A stretch of 64,000 bases of DNA from CAVUEG01 sp963740525 (lineage in GTDB: Bacteria; Actinomycetota; Actinomycetes; Propionibacteriales; Nocardioidaceae). The notes below the pieces were generated by a model. The model saw only the letters and a list, made by a program, of their open reading frames with translations. It was not told where the DNA came from and did no database searches. Positions 55,288 through 63,758 of the stretch are shown piece by piece. Where the stretch lies: the NCBI GenBank assembly GCA_963740525.1, contig CAVUEG010000006.1, positions 1,116,001-1,180,000 on the forward strand, read 5' to 3'. Every line of letters begins with the position of its first letter. The first letter of the stretch is position 1. Both the position numbers and the translations under genes were made by a program.

Positions 55288-57066
55288 ATGTCGGCACCCA
55301 CGCGCGCCACCACGGATGGCCCCACCGACCACCCACCGGCGAGCGTTCGTTCCCTGTGGCGACTGCGTGGCTACCTTCGCCCGTACGTCCCCGCCCTGGT
55401 GGTCATGGTCGGCACCTCGGTGGCAGGCGTCGGGCTCTCGGTGGCCATCCCGCTGGTGACCAAGGCACTGATCGACGGGCCGATCACCGAGCACCGGCTG
55501 GGGCCGGTGCTCCCGCTCGGGCTGCTCGCCCTGGGCCTGGGCATCCTCGAGGCGGTGCTGATCTTCTGGCGGCGCTGGGTGCAGTCCAACGCCGTCCTCG
55601 GGTTGGAGACGGCGATCCGACACGACCTCTACGCCCACCTGCAGAACCTGCCGATGTCGTTCCACTCGAGGTGGGAGTCCGGCCAGCTGCTGTCCCGCGT
55701 CACCAGCGACCTCTCCAGCATCCGGAGGTTCTCGGGCTTCGGGCTGTTGTTCCTCGCGATCAACATCCTCCAGCTCACCGTGGTGACCGGTGTGCTCCTG
55801 CACATGTACTGGCCTCTCGGCCTGGTGGTGGCTGCCGCAGCCCTCCCGATCGTGTTCCTGTCCATGCGCTTCGAGCGTGCCTACGTGCTGGTCTCGCGCC
55901 GCGTCCAGGACGAGCAGGGCGACCTGGCCACGCTCGCCGAGGAGGGTGCCGTCGGCATCCGGGTCGTGAAGTCGTTCGGTCGTGGCGAGCACGTCTCCCT
56001 CGGCTACGAGCGCTCCGCAGGCAAGCTCCGTGACACCTCGTTGGACAAGGTGCGTCTCTCGGCCAAGTTCTGGACGTTCCTCGAGGTGATCCCCAACCTC
56101 GCCGTGGTTGTCGTTCTGCTCCTGGGCTCGATCGGCGTCGGGCAGGGCAGGCTGACCGCGGGCACCCTGGTCGCCTTTCTCACCCTCATGCTTTCCCTGG
56201 TCTGGCCGGTCGCCTCGCTCGGCGTCATCCTGGCCATGGCCCAGGAGGCGATGACCGCCGCGGCCCGGGTGCTGGAGATCTTCGACACCGAGCCCGACAT
56301 CGTCTCGGGCGCCCGCACCCTCGACCGTCCCCGAGGTCGGCTGTGCCTCGAGCACGTCGACTTCGCCTTCCCCGGGAGTGACCCCGTGCTCCGCGACGTC
56401 AACCTGGTCGTCGAGCCGGGCGAGACCGTCGCCGTCGTCGGGGCCACCGGGTCCGGCAAGACCGTGCTCACTGCTCTGGTCCCACGGTTGTACGACGTCA
56501 CCGGAGGCCGGGTCACGATCGACGGCGTGGACGTGCGTGACCTGACGCTTCGGAGCCTGCGCCGCATCGTCGCGACGGCCTTCGAGGAGCCGACGCTGTT
56601 CTCCATGAGCGCCCGGGAGAACCTCCTCCTCGGCCGAGCCGACGCCGGCAGCGACGACATCGAGCGGGCGCTCGACATCGCGCAGGCGGGCTTCGTGCGC
56701 GACCTTCCGTGGGGGCTGGAGACCCGCATCGGAGAGCAGGGGATGGCACTCTCGGGCGGCCAGCGGCAGCGGCTGGCGCTGGCCCGAGCAGTGCTGGCCG
56801 ACCCACAGATCCTGGTCCTCGACGACACGCTGTCCGCCTTGGATGTGCACACCGAGAAGCTGGTCGAGGACGCCCTTCGCAGCGTGCTCGGAGGCACCAC
56901 CTCGATCGTGGTCGCGCATCGCGCCTCGACCGTGATGCTCGCCGACAAGGTGGCGCTGCTCCAGGGCGGCACCATCACCCACGTCGGTCAGCACTCCGAG
57001 CTGCTCGCGACCGTCCCGGCCTACCGCGAGCTACTCGCCGCCGACAGCGAGGAGGTGGTCGCGTGA
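55288..57066 (+). CDS. ABC exporter half-transporter, subunit 1 (degenerate ATP site)
   Basis: A 592-residue fused permease and ATPase. Six membrane segments (about 30-310), then the nucleotide-binding domain: Walker A GATGSGKT at 385-392, signature LSGGQ at 488-492, Walker B ILVLDD at 508-513. The catalytic Glu after Walker B is Asp513, so this subunit brings the degenerate site. It exports lipids or drugs by family. An AGGAGG lies 12 bases before ATG 55288. The stop overlaps the second subunit by four bases. Confidence 0.92.
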   Translation: MSAPTRATTDGPTDHPPASVRSLWRLRGYLRPYVPALVVMVGTSVAGVGLSVAIPLVTKALIDGPITEHRLGPVLPLGLLALGLGILEAVLIFWRRWVQSNAVLGLETAIRHDLYAHLQNLPMSFHSRWESGQLLSRVTSDLSSIRRFSGFGLLFLAINILQLTVVTGVLLHMYWPLGLVVAAAALPIVFLSMRFERAYVLVSRRVQDEQGDLATLAEEGAVGIRVVKSFGRGEHVSLGYERSAGKLRDTSLDKVRLSAKFWTFLEVIPNLAVVVVLLLGSIGVGQGRLTAGTLVAFLTLMLSLVWPVASLGVILAMAQEAMTAAARVLEIFDTEPDIVSGARTLDRPRGRLCLEHVDFAFPGSDPVLRDVNLVVEPGETVAVVGATGSGKTVLTALVPRLYDVTGGRVTIDGVDVRDLTLRSLRRIVATAFEEPTLFSMSARENLLLGRADAGSDDIERALDIAQAGFVRDLPWGLETRIGEQGMALSGGQRQRLALARAVLADPQILVLDDTLSALDVHTEKLVEDALRSVLGGTTSIVVAHRASTVMLADKVALLQGGTITHVGQHSELLATVPAYRELLAADSEEVVA

Positions 57067-58940
57067 GCACCGACACCGGTTCCGAGTCCAGCACCGAGAG
57101 CCTTGCGCACGAGGAGGCCTCCGAGGCGGACTGGCGCGGGGTCGCCGCCGACGGTCGCGCCGACGAGCTGACCGCGGAGATGGCCGGCCGGCTGGAGAAG
57201 AGGTCACGGGCGCTGCTGTCCACGTTGATCCGGCCGCACCGTCGCGTGCTCTGGCTGCTCGTCGTGGTCGTGGTGATGGAGAACGCCGCGCGGCTGTCGA
57301 TCCCCTACCTGGTCAAGGAAGGCATCGACACCGGGATCCCTCCGATTCGGGCGACCGGCGACACCGGGCCCCTCTACCTGATCGTCGCCCTGGTGCTCGG
57401 TGCGACGCTGCTCCAGGCCGCTACCCGCAACGTGTTCCTCGTGCTCTCCGGGACCATCGGGCAGAACATGCTCTACGAGATCCGGCGGCGGGTCTTCCGG
57501 CACTTCCAGAAGCTGAGCCCTGCCTTCCACGACGAGTACACCTCCGGCCGGGTGATCTCTCGCCAGACCTCCGACATGGACGCGATCTACGAGATGCTCG
57601 AGACCGGCTTCGACGGGCTGGTGACCGCGGCCCTCACTCTGGTCGGCACCTCCGTGCTGCTGCTGGTCCTCGATCTCAAGCTCGGCCTGGTCGCGCTGTT
57701 GTGCTTCCCGTTCCTGCTGTGGCTGACCAACTGGTTCCGGCACGAGTCGGCCGCGACGTACCGCATCACGCGCGAGAAGGTCGCCCTGGTCATCGTGCAC
57801 TTCGTCGAGTCGATGGGCGGCATCCGTGCAGTCCAGGCGTTCCGGCGCGAGTCACGCAACCAGGAGATCTTCGACGACGTCAACGACCAGTACCGCGTCG
57901 CCAACCTGCGCGCGTTCCGGCTGGTGGCGTGGTTCATGCCCGGCATCCGGCTGATCGGCAACATCACGATCGCGGTGGTCCTGCTGTACGGCGCCTTCCT
58001 CGCCTACCACGGTGAGGTGACGGTCGGGGTGCTCGCGGCGTTCCTGCTGTACCTGCGGCAGTTCTTCGAGCCGATGATGGAGATCTCCCAGTTCTACAAC
58101 ACCTTCCAGTCGGCCTCCGCTGCTCTGGAGAAGCTGTCCGGCGTTCTCGAGGAGGTGCCGACGGTCGCGGACCCGGAGGTCCCGGTGCCGCTCCCGCACG
58201 CGCGCGGCGAGGTGCGCCTTGACCACCTGCGCTTCGGGTACGTCGACGGCGTCGACGTGCTGCCCGACCTCGACCTGGTCGTCCCGGCGGGGCAGACCCT
58301 CGCGCTGGTCGGGACCACCGGTGCCGGCAAGACCACCTTGGCCAAGCTGGTCACGCGCTTCTACGACCCCGCCGGCGGTCGGGTGCTGCTGGACGGGATC
58401 GACCTGCGTTCGCTCGACCAGGACACGCTGCGTTCGGCGATCGTCATGGTGACGCAGGAGAACTACCTGTTCAGCGGGTCGATCGCGGACAACATCCGCT
58501 TCGGTCGCCCCGGGGCGAGCATGGAGGACGTGGTCGCGGCCTCGGTGGCACTCGGCGCCCACGACTTCATCACCGCTCTGCCCGAGGGCTATGACACCCC
58601 GGTTTCGAACAAGGGCGGTCGGCTCTCTGCCGGACAGCGGCAGCTGGTGGCGTTCGCCCGGGCGTTTCTCGCCGACCCGGCCGTGCTGATCCTCGACGAG
58701 GCGACATCCTCGCTGGACATCCCCTCCGAGCGGCTGGTCCAGCATGCGCTGAGGACGATCCTCGCGGGTCGCACGGCGGTGATCATCGCCCACCGGCTCT
58801 CGACCGTCGAGATCGCGGACCGGGTGCTGGTGATGGAGCACGGGCGGATCGTCGAGGACGGGTCGCCCTCGGACCTCATCGCCGGTGGAGACGGGCGCTT
58901 CTCAGACCTGCACGACGCCTGGCTGGCCTCGCTGGCCTGA
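57063..58940 (+). CDS. ABC exporter half-transporter, subunit 2 (catalytic ATP site)
   Basis: A 625-residue fused permease and ATPase. An acidic cytoplasmic start of about 60 residues precedes six membrane segments; Walker A GTTGAGKT at 417-424, signature LSAGQ at 521-525, Walker B VLILDEATSSLD with catalytic Glu546. The signature deviates (Ala for Gly) exactly where it would face the degenerate Walker B of subunit 1, the pattern known from heterodimeric exporters such as TM287/288 and BmrCD. Start GTG 57063; the long open frame upstream is a shadow of subunit 1. Confidence 0.93.
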   Translation: MSTDTGSESSTESLAHEEASEADWRGVAADGRADELTAEMAGRLEKRSRALLSTLIRPHRRVLWLLVVVVVMENAARLSIPYLVKEGIDTGIPPIRATGDTGPLYLIVALVLGATLLQAATRNVFLVLSGTIGQNMLYEIRRRVFRHFQKLSPAFHDEYTSGRVISRQTSDMDAIYEMLETGFDGLVTAALTLVGTSVLLLVLDLKLGLVALLCFPFLLWLTNWFRHESAATYRITREKVALVIVHFVESMGGIRAVQAFRRESRNQEIFDDVNDQYRVANLRAFRLVAWFMPGIRLIGNITIAVVLLYGAFLAYHGEVTVGVLAAFLLYLRQFFEPMMEISQFYNTFQSASAALEKLSGVLEEVPTVADPEVPVPLPHARGEVRLDHLRFGYVDGVDVLPDLDLVVPAGQTLALVGTTGAGKTTLAKLVTRFYDPAGGRVLLDGIDLRSLDQDTLRSAIVMVTQENYLFSGSIADNIRFGRPGASMEDVVAASVALGAHDFITALPEGYDTPVSNKGGRLSAGQRQLVAFARAFLADPAVLILDEATSSLDIPSERLVQHALRTILAGRTAVIIAHRLSTVEIADRVLVMEHGRIVEDGSPSDLIAGGDGRFSDLHDAWLASLA

Positions 58941-59052
58941 TCCTCGCCCGGGTCGACGGACGGGCCCCGACACGAGATGCAGACGTCTCGTGCCGGAGCG
59001 TCGTCCCTCCGCCACCCGGCAGGCCCGGTTGGTTGCCGGATTGCTGTGCGGA

Positions 59053-59925
59053 TCAGTCGAGCGTGATCCCGCGGACCATCCCCATGAACGCGTGCGGCAT
59101 GCCGCCCTGCTCGGCGTCCGGCCACCAGCACATCATCGCGTACCGCCCACGAGGGAGCCGGTAGTGCATGGTCATGGAGTGCCCGGGGCTGACCACCCCG
59201 GTGTCGAGGCCGATGTTCTCGTCGACGGGCGGCGGGCCGGGGTTCTGGCCATTCTTGATCGCGTCCAGCCAACGACGGAAGTCGCGCATGGTCTTCCCCG
59301 GAAGCAGCTTGGCCATCGCGACGAAGTGGTTGTCGGCACTCCGGTTGCGGAAGGTCAAGAGCCCGTCGTGCGAGATGGAGGCTGGTCGGTGGCCCCAGTC
59401 CGCCTCGTTGATCGCACGGACCACGGCGGCCTGGGGCATCACCGCACCGGTGGGGGCCCCACCGACGTGGATCGTCAGCAGCTTCTCGGCCCTGGTCACC
59501 CGGGCGTCGGTGTCCGCGACCCAGTACGTCCCGGCCGGCAGCCGGACGAAGAGCACTCCGGGGTGGTCGGCCGCGGAGGCAACGCCGCCCAGCAGCGTCA
59601 CGTTGGCCTCGAACCTCTTCAGATAGCGCACCTTGCCCTGCGACAGGCCGGTGTTCACATCGTGTGCGAGCCGGCGCTTCGTGTAGCCGTGAGCAGCCTG
59701 GACGATCTGGAACGCAGCGTCGCCGCCGGAGCTGATCGCGAACCGGTTCACCCCGGGGGCGAGCTGCTGCGGCATGTGCACGACGTGGTTCTTGGTGATG
59801 GACACCTTGGTCGTCGGAGTCACCGGCACCGCCGTTGCACCCGAGGCGAGCGCCATGGTCAGGGTGCCGGACACGAGCATGCCCAACGCGGTGGCCAGGG
59901 ACAGGCGTGACTTGAGTGATGGCAT
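59053..59925 (-). CDS. Secreted protein with possible cupredoxin-like C-terminus
   Basis: A 290-residue protein with a Sec signal peptide (Lys/Arg start, hydrophobic 9-30, cleavage likely after SGATA at residue 32). The body is beta-rich with repeated short blocks (PQQLAPGVNRFAISSGGDAAFQIVQA, LPAGTYWVADTD, PGHSMTMHYRLPRGRYAMMCWW). The tail has Cys266, His275 and Met278 (CWWPDAEQGGMPHAFMGM), the three ligand types of a blue copper site though with wide spacing. No recognised family and no anchor. Copper binding is only a suggestion. Start ATG 59925. Confidence 0.72.
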   Translation of the reverse strand: MPSLKSRLSLATALGMLVSGTLTMALASGATAVPVTPTTKVSITKNHVVHMPQQLAPGVNRFAISSGGDAAFQIVQAAHGYTKRRLAHDVNTGLSQGKVRYLKRFEANVTLLGGVASAADHPGVLFVRLPAGTYWVADTDARVTRAEKLLTIHVGGAPTGAVMPQAAVVRAINEADWGHRPASISHDGLLTFRNRSADNHFVAMAKLLPGKTMRDFRRWLDAIKNGQNPGPPPVDENIGLDTGVVSPGHSMTMHYRLPRGRYAMMCWWPDAEQGGMPHAFMGMVRGITLD

Positions 59926-60075
59926 ACGTCCCCCCGTGTGATCGATCGATCCGGTGCTTCCGGACCACCGCCCAGATTGAATCGCCGGGGGCGCGGCAGA
60001 ACAGGGTCGTTGGGCCTGTTCCCGGTGCGCCCTTGGTCCAGGGCCTCGGGCGGTCGGGCCAGTCCTGCGCGGCGG

Positions 60076-61017
60076 CTACCCGACCTCCGCGGTCACGTCC
60101 GGGTCGGGGACCGGCCTCCTGGGGCGTTCGACGCTGATCACGATGGCGACCGCGGCGACGACGACCCCACCACCGATCAGCACCGGAGCGGTGATGGGCT
60201 CGGCGAGGATCACGGCGCCGAGCACGACGGCGACGACCGGGTTGACGTAGGCGTACGTCGCCACCAGGCCGATCGGTGCGTTCGCGAGCAGCCACACGTA
60301 GGCGGTGAAGGCCACCAGCGACCCGAAGATGACGAGGTACCCCCACGCCAGCCAGGTGCGGGCGTCGTACTCGGTCGGGTGAAGCCGCTCCCCTCGGGCC
60401 AGACTGACCGCGAGCATGATCAGCCCACCGATCATCATCTCGTAGGCCGTTGTGACGAACGCGTCGGCTGGCAGGGTCAGCCGCGGCTGGATCCACGACC
60501 CGAAGGCCCAGCACGTGGAGGCGAACAGGATGATCCCGGCCGACAGCAGCGTGAATCCAGACTCGGTGCTCGCGTGCCCGGCGAGAACCAGGTAGCTCAA
60601 CCCCGCGAAGCCGAGCACGATCCCGACCACGCTCAGGAGGCGGGGCCTGTCCCCGCTGGCGAAGCGGAAGAGCATGATCATCAGCGGAGCGATGGCGATC
60701 AGCACGGCGGTGACGCCCGACGGTGCGCCCATGGACTCCGCGATCGAGACCATCCCGTTGCCGAGCATCGGCAGCAGTAAGCCGAGCAGCGCCGCCCCCG
60801 CCAGTTCTCGCCTCGAGACCGCGAGTCGCCGGATCCCGCGCCGGACGGAGAGAGCCACGGCCAGCAGCAGACCGGCCAGCAGGTAGCGGGACCCCATCGA
60901 GGCCAGCGGTGGCGCCTGGTCCACGACCACCCGGATGCCGAGGTAGGTCGAGCCCCAGACGAGATAGACGACCCCCAGCGCGACCACCACCAGCACGGAT
61001 CGACGCGACTCGGACAC
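60076..61017 (-). CDS. EamA/DMT family transporter, second copy
   Basis: A 313-residue ten-helix EamA protein (YdcZ/RhaT-like group). Seen: VVALGVVYLVWGSTYLGIRVVVDQAPPLASMGSRYLLAGLLL at the N-terminus (the WGSTY motif is common in this family), ESMGAPSGVTAVLIAIAPLMIMLF at the end of repeat 1 and ANAPIGLVATYAYVNPVVAVVLGAVILAEPITAPVLIGGGVVVAAVAIVI in repeat 2. Start GTG 61017. Unrelated by close sequence to the transporter at 53 kb. Its 5' side holds palindromes described separately, the nearest 61 bases upstream. Confidence 0.9.
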   Translation of the reverse strand: MSESRRSVLVVVALGVVYLVWGSTYLGIRVVVDQAPPLASMGSRYLLAGLLLAVALSVRRGIRRLAVSRRELAGAALLGLLLPMLGNGMVSIAESMGAPSGVTAVLIAIAPLMIMLFRFASGDRPRLLSVVGIVLGFAGLSYLVLAGHASTESGFTLLSAGIILFASTCWAFGSWIQPRLTLPADAFVTTAYEMMIGGLIMLAVSLARGERLHPTEYDARTWLAWGYLVIFGSLVAFTAYVWLLANAPIGLVATYAYVNPVVAVVLGAVILAEPITAPVLIGGGVVVAAVAIVISVERPRRPVPDPDVTAEVG

Positions 61018-61077
61018 AAGCGGACCCTAGCCCCTCGGGCGGGGCTTGGACGGGGCTGGGCAGGCCTGGTGCCGGCT

Positions 61078-61091
61078 GGGACCTACGTCCC
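61078..61091. promoter_or_regulatory. DosR-box-like palindrome GGGACCTACGTCCC
   Basis: GGGAC-N4-GTCCC followed by GAAA, close to the mycobacterial DosR/DevR box (TTSGGGACTWWAGTCCCSAA). It is 61 bases before the EamA start. Confidence 0.45.
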
Positions 61092-61199
61092 GAAATGTCC
61101 CTGCTGCTGGGGGACCTGGGACTCCTGCGCGAAGCGGGGATCCGGGCGACGCTGTGGAAGGCGTCCTGCTCGGGCGGGCGCTGGACGAGCGCGGCGCTG

Positions 61200-61227
61200 G
61201 GCCGAAGACGCGGCTGCGTCTTCGGCC
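61200..61227. repeat. Perfect 12-bp inverted repeat
   Basis: GGCCGAAGACGC (61200-61211) and GCGTCTTCGGCC (61216-61227) enclose GGCT. A very stable hairpin in the middle of a divergent intergenic region, where a terminator is not expected. Confidence 0.7.
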
Positions 61228-61299
61228 TGCAATCCCCCTGGTAGCCGAGGGCGCAGTCGCCTTCGGGGTGCGGCGTTTGCGGAGGCGTTGTCACGGTTC

Positions 61300-61377
61300 G
61301 GGACCAACGTCCTAGCCCCCCTGTGCGCAAAGAGGGGACCTTGGCCTTTGGGCACGTGCCCTCGGGACCATGGACCC
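61300..61377. promoter_or_regulatory. Cluster of three DosR-box-like sites upstream of the LPxTG gene
   Basis: TTCGGGACCAACGTCCT (core 61300-61313), GGGACCTTGGCCTT (61335-61348) and GGGACCATGGACCC (61364-61377) share GGGACC and are spaced 35 and 29 bases apart, 141-218 bases before ATG 61518. Degenerate second half-sites make each one weaker than the 61078 copy. Confidence 0.4.
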
Positions 61378-61517
61378 TGAAGGTGTCGGGTCGCATTCAC
61401 GGGGATGCGCACGACGAGCTTCTCCAGGGGAGGTCGTCACCGGCTACAACGGGAAACAGCGCGGGGGCGCTCCTTCGGGGGCAGCGCGGGGACCCACTGC
61501 CTCCTAGGAGACACCCC

Positions 61518-63383
61518 ATGCGGTCCACCGCCGCTCTCCGCGCGCTCTGCGCGATGTTGCTCGCCTTCCTGGTTTTCGCGCCGGGCTCCGCCTCCGCCAC
61601 TCCGGCCGACGGCCTGCTGTGCGACGGTCTCTCGTCGAGCAAGATCGACACCACCGGCGACCCGATGACGCTCACCGTCACGGCTCCCGCCGGAAAGCTG
61701 ATCGACCGCTACTGCGTCAAGGCCGGATCGCTGGTGAACGGGGGTGGCGCGAAGTACTTCGACGTCACGCCCCCGGCCGCGTCGATCACGTTGTCGTACA
61801 CCGACGACTCCGGCGATCGCAAGGCGATCAGCCACTACTCCCTTCACTACGTCGACGTTCCCGTGTTCGACCAGTGCGCCGAGCTCAGCGGCAACCAGCC
61901 CGCAGGCACGGAGTGCTCGAAGGACGACACCACCCGGCCGGTGAGCGACACGCGTGTGAACTGTGACGGCCACCAGAGCCGCTCCGGGGTCGAGACGACG
62001 ACCTACCGCTGGGACGGCGAGTCCTGGGTGGCGAACTCCCCGAGCACCCTGTGGGGTGACTGGACCACGACCGGGCCGCTGAGCGAGTCCGAGAGCGATG
62101 AGCTCGAGTGTGTGACCGAGACCACCGATGCGTGCGACAACCTCGACGGTGTGCAGGCCGAGGGCACGGAGTGCTCGAAGGACCCGACGACTGCGCCGGT
62201 GAACGACACTCGCGTGACCTGCGCTGGCCACCAGAGCCGCTCCGGGGTCGAGACGACGACGTACCGCTGGGACGGCGAGTCCTGGGTGGCGAACTCCCCG
62301 AGCACCCTGTGGGGTGACTGGACCACGACCGGGCCGCTGAGCGAGTCCGAGAGCGATGAGCTCGAGTGTGTGACCGAGACCACCGATGCGTGCGACAACC
62401 TCGACGGTGTGCAGGCCGAGGGCACGGAGTGCTCGAAGGACCCGACGACTGCGCCGGCGAACGACACTCGCGTGACCTGCGCTGGCCACCAGAGCCGCTC
62501 CGGGGTCGAGACGACGACGTACCGCTGGGACGGCGAGTCCTGGGTGGCGAACTCCCCGAGCACCCTGTGGGGTGACTGGACCACGACCGGGCCGCTGAGC
62601 GAGTCCGAGAGCGATGAGCTCGAGTGTGTGACCGAGACCACCGATGCGTGCGACGAGCTCGACGGCGACCAGGCCGAGGGCACGCAGTGCACGCACGCCC
62701 CCGACGTGTCGAGGTCGAGCCAGTCCCGCACGAGCTGCGCGAACGGCGTCGAGACCCGCACGCTGACCACCACCGTGACGTGGGGGTTCATCGACGGGCA
62801 GTGGGTCGCCGGCTCGCCGGTCACCGACAACCCGGACTGGACCTTCGTCCGCGATCTGACTGACGCCGAGAAGGCCCAGCTCGGCTGCACCGTGGTCGAG
62901 CCGCCGGTGGAGGACGCCTGCGACAACCTCGACGGGGTGCAGGGTGAGGACTTCCCCTGCGAGATGCCCGACGTCGTGACCATCAGCGACCCGGAGCGGC
63001 TCGACTGTGAAGCCGGCGTCGAGTCCCACCAGGTCACCGAGACGACCACGTATGAGTTCGTCGATGGAGCCTGGGTGGGCACCACCACGACGGAGACCGG
63101 CCCGTGGACCTTCGTCCGCGACCTGACGGACGCGGAGAAGACCGAGCTCGGGTGCATCTTCGTCGACCCGCCGATCGTCAGCCCGCCCGTGGTCAAGCCC
63201 CCGGTGGTCAAGCCCCCGGTGGTCAAGCCCCCGGTGGTCCACCCGCCGGTGGTCTCACCCCCGACCCAGGCGCTGCCCGCGACCGGAGCGTCCGCCGCGC
63301 TGAGCCTGTTCGGCGCCCTGGGCGTCGTGCTGGTCCTGACAGGCGGTGGGCTGGTACGCCGCCGCCCGAGGCACCGCGCCTGA
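61518..63383 (+). CDS. LPxTG-anchored cell wall protein with five tandem modules
   Basis: A 621-residue surface protein. Signal peptide (Arg start, ALCAMLLAFLVF, cleavage near ASA at residue 27); an N-terminal domain of about 90 residues; five Cys-bounded modules of 80-90 residues from residue 120 on; a wall-spanning PPVVKPPVVKPP stretch (about 553-582); sortase signal LPATG at 586-590, membrane helix and RRRPRHRA tail. Modules 1-3 share SGVETTTYRWDGESWVANS. Start ATG 61518 is set by TAGGAGA. The frame is open 195 bases upstream, but with no signal peptide at that start. It is a sortase substrate, perhaps an adhesin or cell-surface display stalk. Confidence 0.88.
   Translation: MRSTAALRALCAMLLAFLVFAPGSASATPADGLLCDGLSSSKIDTTGDPMTLTVTAPAGKLIDRYCVKAGSLVNGGGAKYFDVTPPAASITLSYTDDSGDRKAISHYSLHYVDVPVFDQCAELSGNQPAGTECSKDDTTRPVSDTRVNCDGHQSRSGVETTTYRWDGESWVANSPSTLWGDWTTTGPLSESESDELECVTETTDACDNLDGVQAEGTECSKDPTTAPVNDTRVTCAGHQSRSGVETTTYRWDGESWVANSPSTLWGDWTTTGPLSESESDELECVTETTDACDNLDGVQAEGTECSKDPTTAPANDTRVTCAGHQSRSGVETTTYRWDGESWVANSPSTLWGDWTTTGPLSESESDELECVTETTDACDELDGDQAEGTQCTHAPDVSRSSQSRTSCANGVETRTLTTTVTWGFIDGQWVAGSPVTDNPDWTFVRDLTDAEKAQLGCTVVEPPVEDACDNLDGVQGEDFPCEMPDVVTISDPERLDCEAGVESHQVTETTTYEFVDGAWVGTTTTETGPWTFVRDLTDAEKTELGCIFVDPPIVSPPVVKPPVVKPPVVKPPVVHPPVVSPPTQALPATGASAALSLFGALGVVLVLTGGGLVRRRPRHRA
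61875..63165 (+). repeat. Tandem coding repeats of the LPxTG protein
   Basis: Modules start at 61875, 62133, 62391, 62649 and 62919. The 258-bp units from 62100 to 62357 and from 62358 to 62615 differ at one base only (T/C near 62198 and 62456). The first module shares the second half nearly exactly; modules four and five are diverged. Confidence 0.9.
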
Positions 63384-63497
63384 GGCCGCCCACATGAGCT
63401 GCTCGTCCCAGAGAAGGGCCGCTCCCCCGAGACCGACGGCCGCGTCATTCGCACTCTCATCCCCCGTGGTGTTCGAATGGCGCGGTCGTCGTCTGTC

Positions 63498-63519
63498 CCG
63501 GGCCCCTCGGGGCGCCCGG
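63498..63519 (+). terminator. Candidate stem-loop after the LPxTG gene
   Basis: CCGGGC (63498-63503) pairs with GCCCGG (63514-63519); the inside CCC and GGG can extend it. It lies 115 bases after the stop and has no T-run. Confidence 0.4.
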
Positions 63520-63567
63520 CTGCGAGCGTCCCGCGATTATGCGCCGCGCCGCGGAATCGGTACCTTT

Positions 63568-63591
63568 GGTCACACGCCGGAGCATGTGACC
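63568..63591. promoter_or_regulatory. Dyad GGTCACA-N10-TGTGACC upstream of pdhA
   Basis: A perfect 7-bp inverted repeat with a 10-bp spacer, 168 bases before the pdhA start. A further GTCAC half-site follows at 63595-63599. Symmetry and spacing suit a dimeric regulator. The rest of the 375-base gap (63384-63758) shows no gene. Confidence 0.5.
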
Positions 63592-63758
63592 GCAGTCACT
63601 GCGACGGCAGCACGAGACAGTTCAGGACAGATCCAGACAGCTTCATAAGAGCCAGACCCCTCGGCCCGCCCACCCGCAGCGGGACCGGTGGGTCGATGGG
63701 ACTCCCCCAGACGGCCACCGGCGACCCCGGGACGCCGGTAGAGACGCAAGGAGTACAG

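Larger units (their letters stand above)
61018..61517. other. 500-bp intergenic region between divergent genes
   Basis: No gene can be supported here: the short open frames have no start context or family match. It holds one perfect and three imperfect GGGACC-type palindromes, a 12-bp-stem hairpin, the perfect 12-bp palindrome GGGCACGTGCCC (61350-61361), and, just before 61518, the ribosome binding site TAGGAGA. It therefore looks like an unusually large two-way control region, or the remnant of a lost gene. Confidence 0.6.

Noticed and set aside
53899..56994. Open reading frame of 1031 codons on the minus strand
   Set aside because: It lies opposite hisC and the first ABC subunit, which have full motifs. 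Its product is a His/Asp/Arg/Gly-rich low-complexity chain, the usual shadow in high-GC DNA.
58589..61396. Open reading frame of 935 codons on the minus strand
   Set aside because: It reads through the shifted frames of the secreted protein, the EamA transporter and the end of the ABC gene; Arg-rich shadow without a domain.
61046..61412. Several short open frames (60-110 codons) in the 61-kb intergenic region
   Set aside because: None has a ribosome binding site or a recognisable domain, and they overlap on both strands with hairpins and palindromes.
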